This document shows positions 17,497-23,971 of a DNA stretch of 27,016 nucleotides, one piece after another. The translations under genes were made by a program, and so were the position numbers. Source of the stretch: CAZDKO01 sp964506075 [NCBI: uncultured bacterium] (GTDB lineage Bacteria > CAZDME01 > JAYEMH01); NCBI GenBank assembly GCA_964506075.1, contig CAZDKO010000012.1:13590-40605 (forward strand). The letters run 5' to 3'. Within the stretch, counting starts at the first letter, position 1. Each line of letters opens with the position of its first letter. Below the pieces are notes generated by a model that did no database searches, was not told the DNA's origin, and saw only the letters and a program-made list of their open reading frames with translations.

Positions 17497-17591
17497 CTAT
17501 TTGCTTTATATGTATCTCAAGTGATATAATGCTAATATCAGAACTTCGTTTTAATACAGCAATTATGAATTTCGCATATTAATTGTTAGAC
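17497..17591 (+). repeat. Promoter/core-site module C
   Basis: Third module: TTGCTT (17501-17506), 18 nt, TATAAT (17525-17530), the conserved ACAGCAATTATGAATTTCG stretch, and ATTAATT-GTTAGAC (17585-17591), a full match to GTTRRRY. The following gene is closed on its far side by GTCTAAC, the exact reverse complement of this heptamer. Confidence 0.6.
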
Positions 17592-17617
17592 AAAATAAAA
17601 AATATAAGGAGGTCAAC

Positions 17618-18376
17618 ATGCAATCATGTTTTGTTATTCAACCCTTTGATGGGGATAAATTTGATAATAGATTCAAAGATGTATATTCACCTGCGATCAT
17701 TGATGCGGAACTTGAGCCATATAGAGTTGATCAAGATCCAAAAGTTAGCATTCCTATCCAAGATATAGAAAAAGGAATTAAGGAATCAAAATTATGTTTA
17801 GCAGACATTACTATAGATAATCCCAATGTATGGTTTGAATTAGGTTATGCTATTGCTTGCAACAAAGAAGTTGTTTTAATTTGCTCAGAAGAAAGACAAT
17901 CAAGATTTCCCTTTGATATTCAACATAGGACAATAATTAAGTGTTCTACAGGTTCCACAAGCGATTTTGAAAAGCTGAAAAAAAATATAACAGCAAAAAT
18001 CAAAGCATTTCTACAAAAAGCTGAAAAATTAACTACTATAACAGAGGTTTCAAAAGTAGCAAAATTTGAAGGGCTTGATCAACACGAAGTTTATGCATTA
18101 GCTGCTATTGCAGAAAATCTTAGTCATCCCGAAGATAATGCTTCAACTTTTCAGATTAAGCGTGATATGGAGGCAGGCGGTTTTACTAAAGTTGCTGCAA
18201 CAATAGCATTAAAAAGTCTACTTCAAAAAGGATTCTTAAACTGTGAAAATCTTCAAGATGATGGAGGTACTTATTATACGGGGTACAGTTTTACAGAAAA
18301 GGGCTGGGGATGGACATTATCAAATAAAGATAAATTTGTGTTACAAAAACCGAAAGAAACAGAAGTTCCATTTTAG
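17618..18376 (+). CDS. TIR/nucleoside deoxyribosyltransferase-like protein with C-terminal winged helix
   Basis: A 252-aa protein. Residues 1-130 form a Rossmann-like TIR/deoxyribosyltransferase-type domain: strand CFVIQPF at the start, GIKESKLCLADITIDNPNVW, then FELGYAIACNKEVVLIC, with E74 in NVWFELGYA at the position of the catalytic glutamate in NAD- and nucleoside-cleaving relatives. FPFDIQHRTII follows. Residues 150-240 look like a winged helix (HEVYALAAIAENL, then TALKSLLQKGFL-like helix and wing). Such domains can hydrolyse NAD or nucleosides in defence, but activity here is inferred only. A perfect AAGGAGG site precedes the ATG. The cassette ends GTTAGAC/GTCTAAC bracket it. It could also be a regulator or a nucleotide-sensing protein. 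Confidence 0.7.
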   Translation: MQSCFVIQPFDGDKFDNRFKDVYSPAIIDAELEPYRVDQDPKVSIPIQDIEKGIKESKLCLADITIDNPNVWFELGYAIACNKEVVLICSEERQSRFPFDIQHRTIIKCSTGSTSDFEKLKKNITAKIKAFLQKAEKLTTITEVSKVAKFEGLDQHEVYALAAIAENLSHPEDNASTFQIKRDMEAGGFTKVAATIALKSLLQKGFLNCENLQDDGGTYYTGYSFTEKGWGWTLSNKDKFVLQKPKETEVPF

Positions 18377-18378
18377 TG

Positions 18379-18471
18379 TCTAACGACGCATTAAATCTGA
18401 CCTTTCTCTACTCCGCAACAGGTAGATGAGTTTGAGTGCTAACCAATCCCTCAATAAGGATTAACGTTAGA
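18379..18471. other. Possible second attC-like site
   Basis: GTCTAACG (18379-18386, just after the stop codon) and CGTTAGAG (18464-18471) are complementary at 7 of 8 positions and 93 nt apart overall. TTAAATC in the left arm can pair with GATTAA in the right arm with one extra A. The spacer between boxes is asymmetric, so this is weaker than 17331-17401. Confidence 0.4.
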
Positions 18472-18700
18472 GTGTTATTTTATAAGTAGCCCTCACTTTT
18501 CTTCTGCGTATTTTTAACCATCTTTCCACCTCTGAAACCTTAAAACGAACCCCTTTAGGCAGTTTATAATAGGGTATAAAGCCGGTATGAGTCCACTGAT
18601 AAAGAGTTTTCCGGCTCACCTGAATCAACTCGCTTAATTGGTTTATTGTAAGTAGCTTTTCCACTGCTTTATAGAATACCTTAAACGTCATCTTTGGCAT
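18467..18700 (-). CDS. Excisionase-like HTH_17/MerR-type DNA-binding protein
   Basis: About 77 aa, with a classical helix-turn-helix plus wing: LLTINQLSELIQVSRKTLYQW then GFIPYYKLPKGVRFKVSEVERWL, the pattern of excisionase/HTH_17 proteins (helix, DNA-contact, conserved Lys-Pro-Lys-Gly wing, hydrophobic end). I start it at ATG 18700; a TTG at 18724 and an ATG at 18691 are alternatives, none with a good ribosome binding site. It is convergent with the preceding plus-strand gene and divergent from 18769. It is paralogous to 19109-19330 and to the remnants at 13764 and 17413. Confidence 0.8.
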   Translation of the reverse strand: MPKMTFKVFYKAVEKLLTINQLSELIQVSRKTLYQWTHTGFIPYYKLPKGVRFKVSEVERWLKIRRRKVRATYKITL

Positions 18701-18768
18701 TTTTTCATCTTGACAAACTGCCAAGATAGAATTAACCTAAAATTAAATGGAATATAAAAGGAGGGATT

Positions 18769-19116
18769 ATGGATTTAAAAGAATTTGTCGCAGAAACATT
18801 ATTTCAAATCATTGAAGGCGTAAAAGAAGCTCAGAAGAAAGCAGCGGAATCCGGAAGTAAAGTGAATCCTCCCATTTCTTCATCTCCTGCTAATCTCGAT
18901 AGACAAAAATTGATAATAACAGAAGAAACTGAAATGATACAAATAATAGATTTTGATGTTGCCTTGATAGTAAAAGAAGGAGCTGGGAAAAAAGGGGGAA
19001 TAGGGATTTTTGCTGGAAGTGTCAGCATTGGTGGGCAAAAAGAATCAAATATAGAAAATTCTTCTGTTAGCAGAGTTAAATTCAGAGTGCCTATAACTTT
19101 GCCTCCTTCTAAATAA
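18769..19116 (+). CDS. Small conserved-looking protein, trypco2-like, unknown function
   Basis: A 115-aa protein with an N-terminal helix (DLKEFVAETLFQIIEGVKEAQKK, residues 2-24), a flexible Ser/Pro segment, and a C-terminal beta-rich region (IIDFDVALIVKEG, GGIGIFAGSVSIGG, SSVSRVKFRVPITLP). The layout resembles the small Trypco2-type proteins that occur beside predicted conflict systems; I hold that loosely because it rests on memory of the family's pattern. AAGGAGG lies 6 nt before the ATG. Its last 8 nt overlap the convergent HTH_17 gene. It has no signal peptide. Confidence 0.6.
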   Translation: MDLKEFVAETLFQIIEGVKEAQKKAAESGSKVNPPISSSPANLDRQKLIITEETEMIQIIDFDVALIVKEGAGKKGGIGIFAGSVSIGGQKESNIENSSVSRVKFRVPITLPPSK

Positions 19117-19330
19117 TAATTTTATAGGTATATCTCCCTTTTTGTCTCCGTAATTTCAACCAACTTTCCACCTCTGAAATCTTAAACCGCACCCCTTTAG
19201 GAAATTTATAATGAGGAATAAAACCGGTATGAGTCCATTGATATATGGTTTTCCGGCTCACCTGAATCAACTCGCTTAATTGGTCTATTGTAAGTAGTTT
19301 TTCCACTGATTTAGAAAACCTTATTCTCAT
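19109..19330 (-). CDS. Excisionase-like HTH_17/MerR-type DNA-binding protein (second intact copy)
   Basis: A 73-aa paralogue of 18467-18700: LLTIDQLSELIQVSRKTIYQ, GFIPHYKFPKGVRF and KISEVESWLKLRR differ by few residues. The ATG is 12 nt after the stop of the XRE-type gene at 19343, with a GGAG immediately upstream, so the two are likely cotranscribed. It converges on and overlaps the end of 18769-19116 by 8 nt. In the left regulator pair (12341-12833) this third gene is missing and the cas leader region takes its place. Confidence 0.8.
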   Translation of the reverse strand: MRIRFSKSVEKLLTIDQLSELIQVSRKTIYQWTHTGFIPHYKFPKGVRFKISEVESWLKLRRQKGRYTYKIII

Positions 19331-19342
19331 TCTCCGCTTTTC

Positions 19343-19549
19343 TCACTTAACCAAGTCACGTGGGCAGACATCAAGGGCCTTGGCGAGATTAACAAGTGTC
19401 GTTAAATAAATATTTATCTTGCCGTTTTCAACATGGCTTATGTAGGTACTGTGAACTTTAATTTCTTTAGCCAGCTCCTTCCGCGTAAGTTTCTTCTTCA
19501 AGCGGTAATAACGGACATTTCTTGCTATTGTATTTAAAATGTCTGGCAT
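19343..19549 (-). CDS. XRE-family HTH transcriptional regulator (paralogue of 12341-12547)
   Basis: A 68-aa Cro/C1-type HTH protein (RYYRLKKKLTRKELAKEIKV, STYISHVENGKINIYLTTL, ending DVCPRDLVK). AAGGAGG lies 6 nt before the ATG. Upstream are two copies of an operator-like 20-mer overlapping a TTGACA-16-TATATT promoter. Its C-terminal half and 3' DNA are almost the same as in 12341-12547, while the recognition helix differs, in line with a different operator. Confidence 0.87.
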   Translation of the reverse strand: MPDILNTIARNVRYYRLKKKLTRKELAKEIKVHSTYISHVENGKINIYLTTLVNLAKALDVCPRDLVK

Positions 19550-19573
19550 AATTTCCTCCTTTTCTCATTATTT

Positions 19574-19637
19574 ACTTAACTTATTTGTCAAGTTAAAAGA
19601 CAAAAAAAATATATCCCACTTAATCTATTTGTCAAGT
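19574..19637 (-). promoter_or_regulatory. Promoter and two operator copies for XRE gene
   Basis: ACTTAACTTATTTGTCAAGT (19574-19593) and ACTTAATCTATTTGTCAAGT (19618-19637) are near-identical 20-mers with ACTT/AAGT ends. A minus-strand promoter TTGACA (19630-19635), 16 nt, TATATT (19608-19613) overlaps the second copy. Confidence 0.55.
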
Positions 19638-19658
19638 TTTTGCTTAAAAAAATATTCT

Positions 19659-19850
19659 TTAGAGAAGATCTTTTGCCTCGCATCCCAGCGCTCTGGCTAA
19701 CTGTTCAAGTTTCTTGATTGATACCATCTTCCCATTTTCAATCTGGCAGATGTAACTTTCACTTACACCTATCTTTTTTGCAAGCTCAAGCTGTGTTAAG
19801 TTCATCCGCAGTCTTTTTGCTCTTAGCTTACGCGCGAAATCAATCGTCAT
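19659..19850 (-). CDS. XRE-family HTH transcriptional regulator
   Basis: A 63-aa protein that is a single Cro/C1 HTH domain: LRAKRLRMNLTQLELAKKIG, VSESYICQIENGKMVSIKKL, then LARALGCEAKDLL. It begins the regulator group 19850-19109. The promoter TTGACA (19905-19910), 17 nt, TATTTT (19882-19887) carries the third copy of the 20-mer operator (19893-19912), so it is probably controlled by one of the two HTH proteins. Its ribosome binding site is weak. It is not closely similar to the leaderless HTH protein at 12654, though it has the same position. Confidence 0.85.
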   Translation of the reverse strand: MTIDFARKLRAKRLRMNLTQLELAKKIGVSESYICQIENGKMVSIKKLEQLARALGCEAKDLL

Positions 19851-19881
19851 TTAAAAGAACCTTTTTATTCCTGTTGTTTTT

Positions 19882-19912
19882 AAAATATCATAACTTAACT
19901 TATTTGTCAATC
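19882..19912 (-). promoter_or_regulatory. Promoter with third operator copy
   Basis: TTGACA-17-TATTTT on the minus strand, overlapped by ACTTAACTTATTTGTCAATC (plus strand, 19893-19912), which matches 18 of 20 positions of the sites near 19574. Confidence 0.6.
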
Positions 19913-19940
19913 ATTGCTTTTGCTTTTTATCATTAAGAAA

Positions 19941-20136
19941 TTGAAAATTGATAATCGTTCTTCTTCGCTCTTTAATTAAAAATAATTAGGGCTTCGGAGA
20001 GACATGTAATATTCCCGAAAATCGATAATCGAAAATAGACCGCAATCCAGAATCTTTTTTTATCTAATCTCGATTTTCGATTCTCGATTGCTCTACCACC
20101 GTTGCTTCGCTTTGCGAAGCAAAGCGACGGTGGTGG
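19941..20136. repeat. Dispersed AT-rich palindromic repeat, right copy, abutting tRNA-Ala
   Basis: A near copy of 12931-13119, ending in a hairpin with CGCTTTGC-GAA-GCAAAGCG inside outer arms CCACCGT (20096-20102) and ACGGTGG (20127-20133). The outer arm includes the CCA end of tRNA-Ala. On the minus strand it forms the tRNA trailer and may act in termination or processing. Confidence 0.75.
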
Positions 20137-20206
20137 AGATGAGGGGATTCGAACCCCTGACCTCTTCCGTGCGAGGGAAGCGCTCTCCCAACTGAGCTAC
20201 ATCCCC
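20131..20206 (-). tRNA. tRNA-Ala (anticodon CGC)
   Basis: A 76-nt cloverleaf. Acceptor GGGGATG pairs with CATCTCC and includes the G3:U70 wobble that identifies alanine tRNAs. The D-arm is GCTC...GAGC, the anticodon stem CTTCC/GGAAG around CTCGCAC (anticodon CGC), the T-arm AGGGG-TTCGAAT-CCCCT, discriminator A, and an encoded CCA. The last 10 nt of the upstream gene (stop TAG, 20197-20199) lie within its acceptor and position 8-10 region. Confidence 0.97.
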
Positions 20207-20739
20207 AATGTTTTTCCCTTATCCCAGTTAACGTGAATCAAACCCTGCCGGGATAAAATAAATCCGTTTTTCTTTCCATACTCGTAAAGGTCGCGGGTTA
20301 TTAAAACGTCGTCTCCGCAATAAGAATTCAATTTATCCAATTCGCCGGAGCGGAAATAACGAATCGCGTCTAACCCGCTGCCGCTTTTACCTCTTCCCAG
20401 GGTATATTGAGCCAGCTCATCTAATTTCAACCTGTACCCCAGTGAACTGTAAACATCTTCTAAAATATCCAGGGTGGGTAAATCAGCCAGGGGCTTTTCA
20501 CCATACGGCTCAAGAACGGCGTAATCAAACCGCTTGATGTTAAAACCGATTATCAATTCTGCTTCTTCCATTAAAGGGAAAAGCTCGCCCACCTTATCTT
20601 CGGGAAAGAATAAAAGTTTGCCTTGAGAATACGAATAAACCCCGACGACCGATACCTTCAGCGCGCCAAAATTTCTCCCCCCTACTTCAGCAAAAGTATG
20701 CTGCGTTTCTAAATCAAGAACCAGAGTGTCTTTGGGCAT
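20197..20739 (-). CDS. RNase H-like (DEDD-type) exonuclease domain protein
   Basis: A 180-aa RNase H-fold protein with DEDD-type motifs: D9-x-E11 in LVLDLET, the second-motif region IGFNIKRFDY (D72), D91 in LPTLDILED, and motif III in YCGDDVLITRDLYEYG (Y140, D144). Proteins of this compact type are predicted 3'-5' exonucleases, some linked to helicases such as YprA; the substrate here is unknown. The ATG has no clear ribosome binding site. Its stop codon lies inside tRNA-Ala, so gene and tRNA overlap by 10 nt and probably share a transcript. No catalytic residue is visibly missing. Confidence 0.75.
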   Translation of the reverse strand: MPKDTLVLDLETQHTFAEVGGRNFGALKVSVVGVYSYSQGKLLFFPEDKVGELFPLMEEAELIIGFNIKRFDYAVLEPYGEKPLADLPTLDILEDVYSSLGYRLKLDELAQYTLGRGKSGSGLDAIRYFRSGELDKLNSYCGDDVLITRDLYEYGKKNGFILSRQGLIHVNWDKGKTLGM

Positions 20740-20776
20740 TATCTTAAAGTAAAAGGGGCCGGGTTAAATTTTTGTT

Positions 20777-20934
20777 TTTGAAAATCGATAATCGAGAATA
20801 GACCGCCTGTCTGCCCTGCCTTGCCCTGTCCGCCGACAGGCGGGCGGCAGGCAATCCAGAATCTTTTTTTATCTAATTTCGATTTTCGATTCTCGATTGC
20901 TCCACCATTCGCCACCTTCAGTGGCGAATGGTGG
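20777..20934. repeat. Dispersed repeat, third copy, with inserted palindrome, abutting tRNA-Leu
   Basis: It carries the family's GAAAATCGATAATCGAGAAT and CGATTTTCGATTCTCGATTG parts, but is split by a GC-rich insert near 20806-20852 (GCCGACAGGCGGGCGGCAGG). It ends in a perfect 14-bp stem with arms at 20902-20915 and 20921-20934 and loop CTTCA. The second arm includes the CCA end of tRNA-Leu. Confidence 0.7.
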
Positions 20935-21013
20935 GGACGACAGGATTCGAACCTGCATGTCTTGCGACACTAGCCCCTCAAGCTAGCGTGTCTGCCAGTT
21001 CCACCACGTCCCC
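20929..21013 (-). tRNA. tRNA-Leu (anticodon GAG)
   Basis: An 85-nt class II tRNA. Acceptor GGGGACG pairs with CGTCCCC. The anticodon stem is CTAGC/GCTAG with loop TTGAGGG (anticodon GAG), a long variable arm (TGTCGCAAGACA) follows, T-arm GCAGG-TTCGAAT-CCTGT, discriminator A, encoded CCA at 20929-20931. A sigma70-like promoter lies about 120 nt upstream. Confidence 0.97.
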
Positions 21014-21132
21014 GGTTTTTAAATAGCCAATAAACAAATTACAAACAACCTAAAAAAATTTTTATCATTGTCTATTGTCATTTGGTTGTAATTTGTATAT
21101 TGAAAGTTGTAAATTAACGGTTATGACACTTT

Positions 21133-21161
21133 AATATACCTAAACTTCTAATCTTTGTCAA
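21133..21161 (-). promoter_or_regulatory. Promoter for tRNA-Leu inside the 3' end of the ABC ATPase gene
   Basis: The minus strand has TTGACA (21156-21161), 17 nt, TATATT (21133-21138). The -35 box is formed by the last codons of the ATPase gene (Val-Asp-Lys-Asp-stop). Between it and the tRNA, inverted repeats CAAATTAC/GTAATTTG flank an AT-rich gap. Confidence 0.6.
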
Positions 21162-22119
21162 CCGAAACCAGATGGCACGAAGCCCAGCGCCCTTTTTCTT
21201 TTTCTTCAAATTTGGGTATAATCTTTGAACACATAGGGATGGCTTTAAAACACCGCGGGTGAAAAGGACACCCGGAAGGGATTTCTATGGCGCTGGAGAT
21301 TTCCCCTTTTAGAATAATTCGTTCCCTTTTTAACCGGGGGTCAGCCATTAAAGTGGCTGAAGCCAAAGCCTGCGTATAAGGATGAAGAGGGCGCTGGAAA
21401 ACAAGATTACCGGGCCCACTTTCCACAATTTTACCTAAATACATCACCGCTGTCCGGTCGCAAAACCATTCAACAATCTGTAAATTATGAGCGATAAAAA
21501 GAAAAGTTAAATTAAATTCCGACTGTAAATTTTTAAGCAGGTTTAATATCTGGGCCTGGACTGAAACATCTAACGAAGAAACCGGCTCATCGGCTACAAC
21601 CAATCTGGGGTTAAGGGCTAAAGCCCGGGCAATTCCGATTCGTTGTCTTTCTCCGCCGCTAAACTGGTGGGGGTAACGGTCGATATAAGCCGGATTGATA
21701 CCCACTTTCTTAAGTAAAGATTTTACCTTATCTCTTTTTTCCGGGCGGCTTTTGACTTTTTTATGCACGATTAAAGATTCTCCGATAATCTCTTCTACCG
21801 GGAGGCGGGGGTTAAGAGAGTTAAAAGGGTCCTGGAAAATAATCTGAACCTTTTCGGCGAGATTCTGACCTTCTTTAAAAATATCCTCCCCTTCAATAAA
21901 TATTTCTCCTTCGGTCGGGGTGAGTAATCTTAAAATTAATCTGGCTATCGTGGTTTTGCCGCACCCGCTTTCTCCTACCAGGCCCATAGATTCTCTGGGA
22001 TTAACGGATAGGTTTATTCCGTCTACGGCTAAAAGCAGGGCTTTCGTCTGCCGCCAGAAACCTCTTTCCACCGGAAAATGTTTTTTTAAATTTTTTATTT
22101 CCAGTAATTTATGGTTCAT
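21148..22119 (-). CDS. Peptide/nickel-type ABC transporter ATPase (DppF/OppF-like)
   Basis: A 323-aa ABC ATPase. Walker A is GLVGESGCGKTTIA near 50-63, Q-loop QIIFQDPFNSLNPR, signature FSGGERQRIGIARAL, Walker B LVVADEPVSSLDVS. The C-terminal oligopeptide-transporter extension carries the cysteine group C-PFHPRC-x6-C typical of this class. The H-loop reads IAHNLQIVEW, where most relatives have THDL; the histidine is kept. It powers import with the partner ATPase 22149-23123 at the cytoplasmic face. The start follows the partner's stop by 29 nt. Last gene of the operon. Confidence 0.93.
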   Translation of the reverse strand: MNHKLLEIKNLKKHFPVERGFWRQTKALLLAVDGINLSVNPRESMGLVGESGCGKTTIARLILRLLTPTEGEIFIEGEDIFKEGQNLAEKVQIIFQDPFNSLNPRLPVEEIIGESLIVHKKVKSRPEKRDKVKSLLKKVGINPAYIDRYPHQFSGGERQRIGIARALALNPRLVVADEPVSSLDVSVQAQILNLLKNLQSEFNLTFLFIAHNLQIVEWFCDRTAVMYLGKIVESGPGNLVFQRPLHPYTQALASATLMADPRLKRERIILKGEISSAIEIPSGCPFHPRCFKAIPMCSKIIPKFEEKEKGRWASCHLVSVDKD

Positions 22120-22148
22120 TTTTTATTTCTCTGGTTATAGATGCGATT

Positions 22149-23123
22149 CTATGGATTTCTAACGGGGTTCCAGCAGCTAACCCGGTGAGTCTCATTAATT
22201 TTTTCCATCGGAGGAAATTTTTCCCGGCACTTATCAGTCGCCACCGGACAACGGGGATTAAAATAACACCCGGAAGGCAAATGAGACAAACGCGGCACTT
22301 CTCCCGGAATGGATTTAAACCCGGTAGAATCCTTCCGGTCTCCCCGGGGTAAAACCTCCAGTAAAGCCCGGGTATAAGGATGAAGAGGGCTATCAAATAA
22401 TTCCTTAGTCTCGGCTATTTCAATAATTTTTCCCGCGTACATTACCGCCACCCGGTCGGTAATTTCGGCGACTATCCCTAAATCATGCGTAATAAAAAGA
22501 ATAGACATCCCGAGTTTATTTTTAAATTCCAGCAGTAAATCTAAAATCTGCGCCTGGATAGTGACATCAAGAGCCGTCGTGGGCTCATCGGCAATAAGAA
22601 TTTTCGGGTTTGAAGAAATGGACATCGCTATCATCACCCGCTGACACATCCCCCCGCTCAGTTGATGCGGATAGTTGTTAAACCGCTCCTCTGGAGATGA
22701 AATCCCCACCATTTCCAGTAAACGGATGGCTTCTTTTCTGGCTTCCTTTTTGGTCTTACCCTGATGAATCATAACCGTTTCCTGAATCTGGTCTCCAATT
22801 TTCCAGACGGGATTAAGTGAAGCAGACGGTTCCTGAAAAACCATGCTGATTTTTCCTCCACGGATCTGGCGCATGGCCTTTTCATCTAAATCAAGTAAAT
22901 TCCGGCCTTGAAAATTAATCCGGCCGGATTTAATCTTTCCCGGCGGCTCAGGGATAAGGCGAAGGATACTTAAAGCCGTCATACTTTTTCCGCACCCGCT
23001 CTCCCCGACTAAACCGAGAACCTCTCCCTCTCCCAGGGTTAAATTAACCTCATCAACGGCTTTAACCACACCGTCCTCGGTATATAAATAAGTTTTCAGT
23101 GCTTCTATTTCCAGTATATTCAT
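22149..23123 (-). CDS. Peptide/nickel-type ABC transporter ATPase (DppD/OppD-like)
   Basis: A 324-aa ABC ATPase with Walker A GLVGESGCGKSMTALSILRL, Q-loop SMVFQEPSASLNPV, signature LSGGMCQRVMIAMS, Walker B ILIADEPTTALDVT, H-loop FITHDLGIVAE, and the oligopeptide extension with C-YFNPRC-x6-C. It pairs with 21148-22119 to form the nucleotide-binding heterodimer. Its ATG is 5 nt after the stop of the permease at 23129. It shares the same domain plan as its partner but only moderate identity, as usual for D/F pairs. Confidence 0.94.
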   Translation of the reverse strand: MNILEIEALKTYLYTEDGVVKAVDEVNLTLGEGEVLGLVGESGCGKSMTALSILRLIPEPPGKIKSGRINFQGRNLLDLDEKAMRQIRGGKISMVFQEPSASLNPVWKIGDQIQETVMIHQGKTKKEARKEAIRLLEMVGISSPEERFNNYPHQLSGGMCQRVMIAMSISSNPKILIADEPTTALDVTIQAQILDLLLEFKNKLGMSILFITHDLGIVAEITDRVAVMYAGKIIEIAETKELFDSPLHPYTRALLEVLPRGDRKDSTGFKSIPGEVPRLSHLPSGCYFNPRCPVATDKCREKFPPMEKINETHRVSCWNPVRNP

Positions 23124-23128
23124 AGTTT

Positions 23129-23971
23129 TTAATTTAATCTGGGATCCAGGATGTCCCTTAATCCTTCTCCGAGAAGATTATAGGCCAGAACAGTGATAAG
23201 AATGGCTAGGCCCGGAAAAACAGTTAACCACGAGGCAATTTCAATAGTGGCTTTTCCGTCGGTAAGCATATTACCCCAGCTGGCTACCGGCGGCTGGACG
23301 CCCATTCCCAGAAAACTTAAAGCCGATTCGGTCAGTATTGCTCCGGCCACACCCAGCGTGGCGGAGACAAAGATAGGAGCCATCGCGTTAGGCAAGAGAT
23401 GATGAAAAATGATTTTTCTTTTGGGAATACCCAGGACTTTAGCCGCTTCAGAAAAATTCCTTTCTTTAAGCGATAAAAATTCCGCCCTAACCAATCTGGC
23501 AATCCCGGTCCAGCCGGTTAATCCAATCACCACCATTATATTTAATAAACTCGGTCCCAGAAAAGCAATAATTGCCAGAATTAAAAAGAAAGTGGGAATA
23601 GTCATAAATATTTCCACCAGGCGCATCAGGATAAAGTCAAGTTTTCCGCCGTAAAAACCGGCCAAAGAACCCACCATTATACCGATTAATACCGAAATAA
23701 AAACAGCCACAAACCCGACGCTCAAGGAAATTCTCGTCCCCCAGATGAGCCGGCTAAGAACATCCCGTCCCCGGTCATCTGTACCCAGGAGGTGAAGACG
23801 GGAAGGGGGCTGCAAAATCCGCGCGGAATCATATTGAGCCGGGTCATAAGGAGAAATTACCGGCGCTAAAATAGCCACAAGAAATAAAATTAAAATTATT
23901 ATCGCACCGCTAAAAGCCAGCTTATTCTTTTTAAAACGAAACCATAAAATTTGAGTGAGTGTTTTTTCCAT
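23129..23971 (-). CDS. Peptide/nickel-type ABC permease (DppC/OppC-like)
   Basis: About 280 aa with the DppC plan: an N-terminal membrane segment (LAFSGAIIILILFLVAILAPV), the HLLGTDDRGRDVLSRLIWG motif of the family, five further hydrophobic segments and an EAA loop (EAAKVLGIPKRKIIFHHLLPNA). The ATG at 23971 is preferred over an in-frame TTG at 23986, whose AGGA is too close to act as a ribosome binding site; support for either is modest. It follows the other permease after a 200-bp repeat-filled gap. Confidence 0.92.
   Translation of the reverse strand: MEKTLTQILWFRFKKNKLAFSGAIIILILFLVAILAPVISPYDPAQYDSARILQPPSRLHLLGTDDRGRDVLSRLIWGTRISLSVGFVAVFISVLIGIMVGSLAGFYGGKLDFILMRLVEIFMTIPTFFLILAIIAFLGPSLLNIMVVIGLTGWTGIARLVRAEFLSLKERNFSEAAKVLGIPKRKIIFHHLLPNAMAPIFVSATLGVAGAILTESALSFLGMGVQPPVASWGNMLTDGKATIEIASWLTVFPGLAILITVLAYNLLGEGLRDILDPRLN

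Noticed and set aside
22109-22396. A 95-codon minus-strand frame overlapping the DppD-like ATPase
   Set aside because: It lies in another frame of a well-supported ATPase and has no recognisable features.
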